From Actinomycetes bacterium (lineage in GTDB: Bacteria; Actinomycetota; Actinomycetes; Propionibacteriales; Propionibacteriaceae): a stretch of DNA of 7,165 nt. Both the position numbers and the translations under genes were made by a program. The DNA is taken from positions 1 through 7,165 of the forward strand of contig JAJYQH010000011.1 in NCBI GenBank assembly GCA_021794705.1, given 5' to 3'. Positions 1 through 6,271 of the stretch are shown here, piece after piece (position 1 is the first letter of the stretch; each line of letters starts with the position of its first letter). The notes under the pieces are model-generated. The model was not told where the DNA came from and did no database searches. It worked only from the letters and a program-made list of their open reading frames with translations.

Positions 1-1
1 C

Positions 2-358
2 GGAGCATTCATCCGCGCGGTCGTCGCCACCACCTGCGCCACCGGGCGGGTCGGCATGGACGCGGCCACCGCGAACGCGCTCGCCGCCATGCGCCGGTTC
101 AACTACGAGCGCATCTACACCCGCCCCGAGTCGATCGCCCAGGCGCGGGCGGTCATCGCCGTGCTCGAGGCCCTGGTGTCGCACTACCTCGGCCATCCCG
201 ATCTGCTGCCCCCGAGCTACCGCGAGGTGGACGACCCCGTCGTGGGGGCGGTGAGCTATGTCGGCGGGATGACCGACAGGTTCGCGTTCGCCCAGGCGGT
301 CGAGCTGCTCGGCTGGCCGGCCGACCGGCTGCCCCGGGCCATCGGCGCGACCCGCTGA
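2..358 (+). CDS. dgt: dGTPase family protein, C-terminal part
   Basis: This is the last 118 codons of a deoxyguanosinetriphosphate triphosphohydrolase-like protein, a cytoplasmic HD-domain enzyme that splits dNTPs into deoxynucleoside and triphosphate to control nucleotide pools. The start and the catalytic HD motif lie outside the window. What remains is the helical C-terminal part: a FNYERIYTRPE segment, a helix around ARAVIAVLEALVSHYL, and the terminal YVGGMTDRFAF block that is characteristic of the family. The open frame runs from base 2 without a stop, so the methionine at 56 is internal. The identification rests on the C-terminal motifs and on dnaG lying just downstream on the same strand, since dgt and dnaG are also adjacent in mycobacteria. 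The gene ends four bases short of the convergent permease gene, with no obvious terminator between them. Confidence 0.85.
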   Translation, partial: GAFIRAVVATTCATGRVGMDAATANALAAMRRFNYERIYTRPESIAQARAVIAVLEALVSHYLGHPDLLPPSYREVDDPVVGAVSYVGGMTDRFAFAQAVELLGWPADRLPRAIGATR

Positions 359-362
359 ACGG

Positions 363-1124
363 TCACGGCCGCAGCTTCTCCGTGAGGTCGGGCGGCAGCA
401 GGCGTCCGGCCATCATGAACTGGTGGGCGACCGCGACGACGACGGCCTGGCCGGCCATCACCCCGATGAGCACGAGGATCTGCGCCGCGCCGGCGTGCAG
501 CGGCGAGCCGCCTCCCAGCAGGACGCCGACGAAGGCGCCGGGAAGGGTGACCAGGCCGACCGTCCGGGTCGTGTCGAGGTTGGGGTAGAGGGCCTCGGGC
601 AACGAGCGCTCGGTGACCAGGCGGATCGCCTCCCGCCGGGTGAATCCGATCGCCAGCGCCGCCTCGTAGATCCCGTGTCCCTCGCGCAGGGTGGCGAACT
701 CCCGGCGTCCGACCAGGGTGTGGGCGGTCATCATGTTGCCGATGACGATGCCCGCGAGGGGGACGAGGGCGAGGCCGTTGAGCGGGGCCGCGCCCGAGCC
801 GAAGACGATGAGCAGCACCGGCAGCACCCCGCTGGCCATCGCCAGCGCCGACCACGGCCACGCCCCGCGCACGCCGGTGCGCCTCGCGGTGGTGCGGACG
901 CCGATCGCGAACATGAGCAGGGCGAACGCCACCGCGTAGAGCAGGTGGGTGACCGCGGCGACGACGATGAACGACACCGCCGTCAGCTGCAGGGTCGCCC
1001 GCACCCCGGCGAGGACCATCGTCCGAGACACCCCGAGCCGGGCCACGACGGACGCCGCCACGGCCAGGGCCAGGAGCAGGGCGAGGGCGAGCGCGAGATG
1101 CCAGGTGAGCTGAACGGTCACCAC
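363..1124 (-). CDS. fetB: FetB/UPF0014-family ABC transporter permease
   Basis: This is a 253-residue membrane protein of the UPF0014 (PF03649) family, which includes E. coli FetB (putative iron exporter permease) and plant ALS3. Hydrophobic segments lie at about 7-29, 37-58, 60-79, 92-109, 113-132, 188-205 and 212-236. Family motifs are VPLAGIVIGNMM (121-132), EAALAIGFTRREAI (154-167, the coupling-helix region expected to contact the ATPase), LDTTRTVGLVTLPGA (183-197) and GGGSPLHAGAAQILV (204-218). The length is normal for the family. The first two codons are both GTG and no strong ribosome binding site is visible, so the start could be either. The partner ATPase FetA is not next to it: the flanking genes are dgt (convergent) and a PGPGW membrane protein (divergent, 58 bases away). 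Export of iron or another metal is inferred from the family only. Confidence 0.88.
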   Translation of the reverse strand: MVTVQLTWHLALALALLLALAVAASVVARLGVSRTMVLAGVRATLQLTAVSFIVVAAVTHLLYAVAFALLMFAIGVRTTARRTGVRGAWPWSALAMASGVLPVLLIVFGSGAAPLNGLALVPLAGIVIGNMMTAHTLVGRREFATLREGHGIYEAALAIGFTRREAIRLVTERSLPEALYPNLDTTRTVGLVTLPGAFVGVLLGGGSPLHAGAAQILVLIGVMAGQAVVVAVAHQFMMAGRLLPPDLTEKLRP

Positions 1125-1170
1125 GGCAGCCTATTCGGGCTCCCCTCGCGAGCCCGACGCGGCCGTCTGC

Positions 1171-1176
1171 CACAGT
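1171..1176 (+). promoter_or_regulatory. Possible -10 element for the PGPGW gene
   Basis: The hexamer CACAGT ends six bases before the GTG at 1183. This is the spacing expected for a leaderless transcript beginning at the start codon. It matches the TANNNT pattern at only two of the three fixed positions, and no -35 element is apparent. It lies in the 58-base gap between divergent genes, so it would have to coexist with the fetB promoter. Confidence 0.3.
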
Positions 1177-1182
1177 GGAGGG

Positions 1183-1722
1183 GTGGGGAGCGTGGAGGAG
1201 CGGCACCACCCGGGGCACCGGCCCGACGATGACCACGAGGGCGTGCTCGACCACGTCGAGGACGCGCTGCACGACTTCGACGAGCAGCACCACGTGCTGC
1301 GCACCGTCGACGACGGCGACCGGTTCCGCTGGCGGGCCCGCATCCGCCGCAACCCGCACGCCCTGTTCTGGTACCGCATCGCGGTCGCCGTCGCCGGCCT
1401 CCTGCTCATGGTGGCCGCCGCCCTCACCGGGTGGCTGCCGGGTCCGGGTGGCATCCCGCTGTTCCTCCTCGGACTGGCCGTCTGGTCGTCCGAGTTCGCC
1501 TGGGCCAAGCGCCTCATGAACGTGTTCTCCCGGCTGTTCAACCGGTTCACGAGGCTGAGCCGCCGCTCCAAGCGCCGCATCCTCCTGGGGGCGCTCGCCG
1601 GGGCGGCGCTCGCCTGGTACCTCACGGCGCTGGTCACCGGGCTTCCCGCCTGGCTTCCGGGGCCGGTGTCGCGTCTGCTCGACCACCTGCCCGGGCTCGA
1701 CCCGACCTCCGCGCCCAGTTGA
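1183..1722 (+). CDS. PGPGW-domain small membrane protein
   Basis: This 179-residue protein belongs to the PGPGW transmembrane family (PF09656, actinobacterial TIGR02611-like), whose biochemical role is unknown. The first ~58 residues are charged and rich in Asp, Glu and His, so they are soluble. Then come a membrane segment (about 62-81), the motif GWLPGPGGIPLFLLGLAVWS (83-102) that spans the loop and second membrane segment, the conserved EFAWAKRL (104-111), a basic amphipathic stretch (112-132) and a third membrane segment (133-152). A second WLPGP follows at 157-161, echoing the main motif. The start is uncertain. GTG at 1183 fits a leaderless start, while the in-frame GTG at 1192 has GGAGG ten bases upstream and would remove three residues. 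The gene lies between divergent fetB and dnaG, 44 bases before the dnaG start. Confidence 0.82.
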   Translation: MGSVEERHHPGHRPDDDHEGVLDHVEDALHDFDEQHHVLRTVDDGDRFRWRARIRRNPHALFWYRIAVAVAGLLLMVAAALTGWLPGPGGIPLFLLGLAVWSSEFAWAKRLMNVFSRLFNRFTRLSRRSKRRILLGALAGAALAWYLTALVTGLPAWLPGPVSRLLDHLPGLDPTSAPS

Positions 1723-1753
1723 TCTCCGGCGTCGGCGCCCCACCGCCGATGCG

Positions 1754-1759
1754 TACACT
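1754..1759 (+). promoter_or_regulatory. -10 element for leaderless dnaG transcript
   Basis: TACACT matches the actinobacterial -10 pattern TANNNT and ends seven bases before the ATG at 1767. Transcription would therefore begin at or next to the start codon. No Shine-Dalgarno sequence precedes that ATG, which supports leaderless translation. No good -35 hexamer is seen at the usual distance. Confidence 0.55.
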
Positions 1760-1766
1760 CCTCACC

Positions 1767-3626
1767 ATGGCGGGCCGCATCAACGACGAGGACATCGCCC
1801 TCGTCCGGGAGCGGGCACGCATCGACGAGGTGGTCTCCTCCTACGTCACCCTGCGCCGCTCCGGCGGGGGCTCCCTCTCGGGCCTGTGCCCATTCCACGA
1901 CGAGAAGACCCCGAGCTTCCAGGTGACCCCGTCGCGGGGCCTGTTCTACTGCTTCGGCTGCGGTGAGGGCGGGGACGTCATCACCTTCCTCGAGAAGATC
2001 AACAACCTCACCTTCACCGAGGCCGTGCAGCAGCTCGCTGATCGGGTCGGCGTCCAGTTGCGCATCAGCGACGACGGCCACCAGGGGCCGAGCGGGCCGT
2101 CACGCATCCGCATCCTCGAGGCGAACCAGGCCGCGCACGAGTTCTTCGTCACCCAGCTCGCCGGCCCGGAGGGGCTCATCGGGCGCCAGTTCCTCGCCGG
2201 ACGCGGGTTCGACCGGGCCGCCGCCGAACTGTTCGGCGTCGGCTACGCCCCCAGCTCCGGACGGGCGCTCAAACAGCACCTCAACGGACGCGGCTTCAGC
2301 GACGCCGAGCTCGTCAAGGCCGGGCTCATCCGCGAGGGCGGCTACGACTTCTTCCGGGGCCGGGTGCTGTGGCCGATCAAGGACTCGGGGCGCTCGGTGC
2401 TCGGGTTCGGCGCCCGCCGGCTGTTCGACGAGGACCGGATCCCCGCGAAGTACATCAACACCCCCGAGACCGTGGTCTACAAGAAGTCGCAGGTGCTCTA
2501 CGGGCTCGACCTCGCCCGGCAGAACATCGGACGCAAGTCCCAGGCGGTCGTCGTCGAGGGCTACACCGACGTCATGGCCGCCCACGTCGCCGGCGTCGAC
2601 ACCGCGGTGGCCAGCTGCGGCACCGCCTTCGGCGACGACCACGCGCGGTTGCTGCAGCGGCTGATGGGCAACCACGACGTGTTCAACGGGGAAGTGATCT
2701 TCACCTTCGACGGCGACCAGGCCGGCCAGAACGCCGCCCTCAAGGTGTTCAACGGCGACCAGAACTTCATCACCCAGACCTACGTGGCCGTCGAGCCCAC
2801 CGGCCTCGACCCGTGCGACCTGCGCCTCCAGCACGGGGACGCCGCCGTCCGCGAGCTGGTCGCGCGCCGGATTCCGCTCTACGAGTTCGTCATGGGCAAC
2901 GTGCTGCGCCAGCACGACCTCGACCGGGCCGACGGACGCCTCGCCGCCCTCCGCCAGGCGGCGCCCCTGGTCGGCAGCATCCGCGACTCCTCGCTCGTCA
3001 ACCAGTACGTGCGGGAACTCGCCGGCATGCTCGGCATGGACATCGACGAGGTGCGCCAGGAGGTGTCGCGCGCGGGCCGGCGCCGCATCCCCAGCGGACC
3101 GCAGCCCGCCCGCGTCCCGGAGCCGGCGCCGGGCGATTCGCTGCTCGCCGACACGGTGCCGTGGCCCGACCCGGCCGACCGCCAGCTGGACGCCGAGCGG
3201 TCGACCCTCAAGCTCATGCTCCAGTACCCCACGCTGTTCGACCAGGAGTGGGACGGCATCACCCCAGACGACTTCTCCCACCCCGCCTACCGAGCGGTGT
3301 TCACCGCGATCAGCCAGGTGCCGTGGCGCGCCGACCGGTGGGTCGACGGCGTCCGGGAGGCGACGCCCGACGAGACGGCCCGCCAGCTGGAGATCGCGCT
3401 GCTCGTCGAGCCGCTGCCGGGTCAGCCGGACGAGCAGTACGCGACGGCGTACGCGTCGCGGCTCATGCTCATCGCCGTGACCGCGCGGATCCGCGACGTG
3501 AAGAGCAAGCTGCAGCGCACCAACCCCGTCGAGCACAAGAAGAACTACGACGCGATGTTCGGCGGCCTGCTCGAGTTGGAGATGCGGCGCAAGCAGCTGC
3601 AGTTGGCGGTCGCCGGCAGCGAGTGA
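1767..3626 (+). CDS. dnaG: DNA primase DnaG
   Basis: This is a complete 619-residue bacterial primase, which makes RNA primers at the replication fork and works with the replicative helicase DnaB. The N-terminal zinc-binding domain has ligands C41, H44, C62 and C65 (CPFH and CFGCG), followed by GGDVITFLEKINNLTF. The catalytic core includes GRVLWPIKDSGRSVLGFGAR (198-217) and the Toprim acidic residues E264 and D268 in EGYTD, then D315 and D317 in FTFDGDQAG. A linker rich in Pro, Ala and Arg (about 437-475) leads to the C-terminal helicase-interaction region, with LMLQYPTLF at 483-491. All key residues are present and the length is normal. The ATG at 1767 is chosen because the conserved start (MAGRINDEDI) begins there and a -10 hexamer sits directly upstream; an in-frame ATG at 1749 would add six residues. 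dgt upstream on the same strand and a sigma gene downstream fit the primase neighbourhood. Confidence 0.98.
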   Translation: MAGRINDEDIALVRERARIDEVVSSYVTLRRSGGGSLSGLCPFHDEKTPSFQVTPSRGLFYCFGCGEGGDVITFLEKINNLTFTEAVQQLADRVGVQLRISDDGHQGPSGPSRIRILEANQAAHEFFVTQLAGPEGLIGRQFLAGRGFDRAAAELFGVGYAPSSGRALKQHLNGRGFSDAELVKAGLIREGGYDFFRGRVLWPIKDSGRSVLGFGARRLFDEDRIPAKYINTPETVVYKKSQVLYGLDLARQNIGRKSQAVVVEGYTDVMAAHVAGVDTAVASCGTAFGDDHARLLQRLMGNHDVFNGEVIFTFDGDQAGQNAALKVFNGDQNFITQTYVAVEPTGLDPCDLRLQHGDAAVRELVARRIPLYEFVMGNVLRQHDLDRADGRLAALRQAAPLVGSIRDSSLVNQYVRELAGMLGMDIDEVRQEVSRAGRRRIPSGPQPARVPEPAPGDSLLADTVPWPDPADRQLDAERSTLKLMLQYPTLFDQEWDGITPDDFSHPAYRAVFTAISQVPWRADRWVDGVREATPDETARQLEIALLVEPLPGQPDEQYATAYASRLMLIAVTARIRDVKSKLQRTNPVEHKKNYDAMFGGLLELEMRRKQLQLAVAGSE

Positions 3627-3734
3627 ACGCCCCCTGGTGAGGGGTGGGGACGCCTCGGTGTTGTCCGTGCCGTTGCCCACGCCCGCCTGCTCGTGACGGT
3701 TCCCTCCGGCTCACCGCGGATGAGGATCAGGGCC

Positions 3735-4559
3735 ATGACCACCCTGCTCAGCCGCGCCGACGAGGTCGAGCTCGCCCGGCGGATCGAGGCCGGACTCCTC
3801 GCCCGGGAGGCGCTCGACCACCCCACCACCCTCACGCCCGACCTCGTTCGAGAGCTGCGCCAGCTCGTCGCCTACGGGGACGCCGCGTGGGAGCGGTTCC
3901 ACCTCGCCAACCTCGGGCTGGTGCGACAGGCGGTGCGCCAGTTCGCCGACTCGATCGCCGACCCCGAGGAGTTGTTCCAGGAGGGCTGCCTGGGTCTCAG
4001 TGAGGCGATCATGCGCTTCGACCACACCCGGGGGGTGCGGTTCTCCACGCACGCCTACCGGTGGATCCGCCGCTGGATCGTGCCGGCCGCGCGCCGTGCA
4101 GGGTGCGCCACCGAGGAGCCCACCTCGCGGCTGCACGCCATCGCCGTGGTGATCCGCACCCGCCGCGGCCTCGAGGAGGCCGGACGGCCGAGCGGGCCGG
4201 ACGCGGTGGCGTCCGAGCTGGGGCGGCCCCGGCGCTGGGTCGAGGCCCACTGGACCCGCGGCCTGCGAACCTACGCCGACCTCGCCAGTAACCCCGACGA
4301 CCGGTGCCTGGCGGTCGAGCAGGCACCGGACGAGCGTCCGGACTGGTGGCTCGACCAGCTGCCTTCCGACGAGCGGGAGGTGCTGGTCCGCCGCCACGGC
4401 CTGCGGGGGCTGCCGGCGTCCGACGAGACCCAGGTGGCCGCCGCCCTGGGGATGAGTCCGTGCGAGGTGCACCGGCTCGAGATGCTCGCGCGGGAGCACG
4501 TGCGGCAACTGGTCACCGAGGGCCAGTGCGCGTCGTTCGTGCTGCCCCGGATTGCCTGA
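3735..4559 (+). CDS. Divergent RpoD-like sigma-70 family factor
   Basis: This 274-residue sigma factor would guide RNA polymerase to promoters. It has the group 1/2 layout rather than the short ECF form. Region 1.2 resembles LLSRADEVELARRIEAG (4-20), region 2 runs from LANLGLVRQAV to DPEELFQEGCLGLSEAIMRF and GVRFSTHAYRWIRRWI (58-115), region 3 covers about 133-172 (SRLHAIAVVI to GRPRRWVEAHW), and region 4 covers 208-262 (DQLPSDEREVLVRRHGLRGL, then a degenerate helix-turn-helix at VAAALGMSPCEVHRLEMLA). There is no long N-terminal region 1.1. Where E. coli sigma-70 has Y430, W433, Q437 and T440, this protein has H106, R109, R113 and V116, and the 4.2 helix lacks the usual RERVRQIE. It is therefore probably an alternative factor with changed promoter preference. 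The ATG at 3735 has GAGG nine bases upstream and starts just before region 1.2; ATG 3720 and GTG 3693 are alternatives. dnaG ends 108 bases upstream. Confidence 0.88.
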   Translation: MTTLLSRADEVELARRIEAGLLAREALDHPTTLTPDLVRELRQLVAYGDAAWERFHLANLGLVRQAVRQFADSIADPEELFQEGCLGLSEAIMRFDHTRGVRFSTHAYRWIRRWIVPAARRAGCATEEPTSRLHAIAVVIRTRRGLEEAGRPSGPDAVASELGRPRRWVEAHWTRGLRTYADLASNPDDRCLAVEQAPDERPDWWLDQLPSDEREVLVRRHGLRGLPASDETQVAAALGMSPCEVHRLEMLAREHVRQLVTEGQCASFVLPRIA

Positions 4560-4576
4560 CCCCTCAGACACCCCGA

Positions 4577-4582
4577 CAGAAT
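4577..4582 (+). promoter_or_regulatory. -10 element for the 183-residue protein gene
   Basis: CAGAAT ends six bases before the ATG at 4589 and resembles the TANNNT pattern. A TTGCCT that could serve as -35 lies 19 bases further upstream, at the end of the sigma gene. No Shine-Dalgarno sequence precedes the ATG, so a leaderless transcript independent of the sigma gene is likely. Confidence 0.45.
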
Positions 4583-4588
4583 GGGTGC

Positions 4589-5140
4589 ATGAGATGGCCC
4601 TGGACGCACGACCGCGGTGACCACCTGATCGCCGACCTCGCCTCGTTCCTCGGCGAGTCGCCGCAGCAGGTGCGGCGGCGGACCATGGCGACCGCGTCGG
4701 GCCCGAGGGACGCCGCGGTCGCCCTCCGGGAGGGGCTCGCGCTCCGCGCGGCGGGCTCGGGGGAGGCGGCGTCCGGATGGCGGGTGCTGCAGTGGCCGGA
4801 GGTGCGCTCGGGGTCCTGGGACGGCGAGACCACCACGCTGCGGGTCACGACGCTCGAGGACGAGCGCCTCGCGGTGCAGCTCAGTGAGCCCGGCCGGCTG
4901 CCCGAGGTCTTCGTCGATCGGGTACAGGCAACGCTCCTTGTCGAGGAGCGTGTCAAGGTGCCCGGGGGTGAGGTCCTCGTGTCCGGACGCCGTCAGCCTG
5001 CGGGTGTCGGCCCCTCAGGGGAGGGGCACGCGATCGTCTGGCACGCCATGGCGATCGGCCCCGCGGACCTCAACGATCCGGAGGTGTCGCGCCTCGTCCT
5101 CGCAGCCACCGAGCGCCTCAGGGCCGATTACGAGTTGTGA
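4589..5140 (+). CDS. Hypothetical protein, 183 residues
   Basis: I do not recognise this family. The protein starts MRWPWTHDRGDHLIADLASF, with no signal peptide or membrane segment, so it is probably cytoplasmic. Residues 10-57 look helical and charged (LASFLGESPQQVRRRTMA, then AAVALREGLALRAAG). Residues 64-155 look beta-rich, with alternating strands such as TTTLRVTTLEDERLAVQL and EVFVDRVQATLLVEERVKV. A final helix is NDPEVSRLVLAATERLRADY (162-181). Codon use is strongly G/C-ending like its neighbours, which supports a real resident gene. The ATG is preceded by a -10-like hexamer and no ribosome binding site, suggesting a leaderless start. It lies 29 bases after the sigma gene and 41 before tRNA-Asn. 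No function can be assigned; a link to the sigma factor is possible only from proximity. Confidence 0.85.
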   Translation: MRWPWTHDRGDHLIADLASFLGESPQQVRRRTMATASGPRDAAVALREGLALRAAGSGEAASGWRVLQWPEVRSGSWDGETTTLRVTTLEDERLAVQLSEPGRLPEVFVDRVQATLLVEERVKVPGGEVLVSGRRQPAGVGPSGEGHAIVWHAMAIGPADLNDPEVSRLVLAATERLRADYEL

Positions 5141-5149
5141 GTGGCCGTC

Positions 5150-5158
5150 TGCTAGTGT
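5150..5158 (+). promoter_or_regulatory. Extended -10 promoter for tRNA-Asn
   Basis: TGCTAGTGT contains an extended -10 (TG, one base, TAGTGT, matching TANNNT). It lies 23 bases upstream of the tRNA 5' end, leaving room for a short 5' leader to be removed by RNase P. The best -35 candidate, TTACGA at 5128, is 19 bases away and lies inside the end of the preceding gene. Confidence 0.5.
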
Positions 5159-5181
5159 TCGTAACCGCGCTCAGGCGCTGA

Positions 5182-5257
5182 TCCCCTGTAGCTCAATTGG
5201 CAGAGCATCTGACTGTTAATCAGAGGGTTCCTGGTTCGAGTCCAGGCGGGGGAGCCA
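5182..5257 (+). tRNA. tRNA-Asn (anticodon GTT)
   Basis: The sequence folds into a full cloverleaf. The acceptor stem TCCCCTG pairs with CGGGGGA with one G-T pair, the D arm is GCTC/GAGC, the anticodon stem is TCTGA/TCAGA with loop CTGTTAA, and the T arm is CCTGG/CCAGG around TTCGAGT. The anticodon GTT is at 5215-5217, which reads asparagine codons AAC and AAT. The discriminator base is G and the CCA end is encoded (5255-5257). The sequence downstream changes character, so the 3' half may have served as an integration target. Confidence 0.98.
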
Positions 5258-5445
5258 CGATCATCTGACGTTGACTAGGTGATAAGCCCCCTACGGGGAG
5301 ATGGCTCCGCTCCTGCAAGCAACATACAAGCAACAGCGACGAGTCCACATTCGCTCCGTGAAGGGTGCTGACGGCTCGCCGGGCACGACGGCAACCTCCT
5401 CGGTCGGCCATCAGGCTCCCGCCGTGCGTTTGACCGACTCTGCGT

Positions 5446-5957
5446 GTGGCGATCTTCAAGCGACGTTCGGAGCCCTCCGTTGGAGAGCTGCTGTTGCAGG
5501 GGCAGGACATGGTCGCGCGGTGCGCCGCTGCGCACCACGGCGGTTGGGGCTTGGGCACTGGGGAGCGTTGGAGACTGGACCAGACCAGCGGCAGATCTCC
5601 TGGGTCTTCCCCGACAAGACGGTGACGTCGCCGGCGCAGATACTCGGCTCCCATGCCAACGGCAACTGGCGGTGGGCGTGGGCGAACCCCTCCGTTCCTC
5701 CGCACATGGCGGTGGCGGCGGAGTCGGTGAAGGCGTGGGGCCAGAGGCACAAGCAAGCTGCCTTCACGTCCCCGACGCTCGACATCGATGTCGACGCTGC
5801 CCGCAATCTGGTTGCCATCGCCTTCCGCGTCAGCAGGGCCACGGGACTCTACGCCCCGGCCTCGACCAGCACGACAACGTTCATCACTTTCGGCGACTGC
5901 ACGATCACCACGGCAGACGGCACGAAGACTGCGTTCCGAATCAGTCTCGAGGACTGA
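5446..5957 (+). pseudogene. DUF6882-like protein gene with a single-base frameshift
   Basis: The coding signal is split over two frames. From GTG 5446 the first frame reads MAIFKRRSEPSVGELLLQGQ and continues to GWGLGTGERWRLDQTSG, ending near 5592; it would then meet a stop near 5625. The following frame, from about 5595 to the TGA at 5955, reads ISWVFPDKTVTSPAQILGS, then NGNWRWAWANPSVPPHM, and ends KTAFRISLED. Joined by one missing base near 5592-5595 the two give a continuous protein of 170 residues. The order of motifs (a tryptophan-rich LDQ block, FPDK, AQILGS, WAWANPS, a helix with VKAWGQRH) resembles the actinobacterial DUF6882 family, whose function is unknown. The family name is from memory. 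The break could be real decay or a sequencing deletion. No clear ribosome binding site precedes 5446. It is the first gene after tRNA-Asn. Confidence 0.68.
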
Positions 5958-6021
5958 CTCGTCGGCCCGCACGCTCCAATACTTGAGGAACCCGGGCGAC
6001 AACCGCTGCGGCAAATCCAGC

Positions 6022-6065
6022 GACGGTTGAATCGTGAGCCGGTTTCGACGGTCGAATTGTGAGCC
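6022..6065 (-). repeat. Tandem terminal repeats of an IS21-family element
   Basis: Two 19-base direct repeats lie at 6022-6040 and 6047-6065, 25 bases apart, matching at 17 of 19 positions (GACGGTTGAATCGTGAGCC and GACGGTCGAATTGTGAGCC). Multiple direct repeats inside the end of the element are typical of IS21-family termini, where they bind the transposase. They sit just outside the 3' end of the IstB fragment, exactly where the element's right end should be. The outer tip is probably near 6000-6010 but cannot be placed. Confidence 0.6.
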
Positions 6066-6078
6066 ACGTTGCTTGTGT

Positions 6079-6189
6079 TTAGTGTGCCTGTTCGGCTGCC
6101 GCGGAGGGCACGGTCTCGATGCTGGTGTGTCGTAGTCGGTGGCTGGCGCCCTTGAGGGTGATGACTTCGGCGTGGTGGACGATCCGGTC
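6079..6189 (-). pseudogene. istB: IS21-family helper ATPase IstB, C-terminal fragment
   Basis: About 36 codons remain of the IstB helper ATPase, which assists the IS21 transposase IstA in target selection. The readable part is DRIVHHAEVITLKGASHRLR followed by HTSIETVPSAAAEQAH and a stop. The string IVHHAEVITLKG with a following RLR is typical of the extreme C-terminus of IstB proteins from actinobacterial IS21 elements. Upstream of about 6190 the similarity stops abruptly; the Walker motifs, the rest of IstB and all of IstA are missing. The fragment is therefore dead, and its 5' side was removed by deletion or by another rearrangement that brought in the cupin gene region. The associated terminal repeats lie directly beyond its stop codon. 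Confidence 0.72.
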
Positions 6190-6271
6190 CGACGGACGAG
6201 GCCGAGTTTGGTCCGTTGAATGACGGTGCCTGCCGCCCTGATCTAGCCGCGACTCGGTTGGCTCGCGGTTG

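Noticed and set aside
256..1758. A 500-codon open frame on the minus strand
   Set aside because: It overlaps three real genes (dgt end, fetB, PGPGW gene), is very rich in Arg, Gly and Pro, and shows no domain. It is a GC-bias artefact.
3631..3644. Small hairpin CCCCT-GGTG-AGGGG after dnaG as a terminator
   Set aside because: The stem has only five base pairs and no T-rich tract follows, so it cannot be supported as an intrinsic terminator.
2100..3680. A 526-codon open frame on the minus strand
   Set aside because: It lies antisense to dnaG, whose zinc ligands and Toprim acids are all present. Long antisense frames are expected in high-GC DNA, and its low-complexity composition has no recognisable domain.
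5220..6014. A 264-codon minus-strand frame ending in PPGLEPGTL
   Set aside because: That ending is the well-known false translation of a tRNA T-arm read backwards. The rest is antisense to the DUF6882-like gene.
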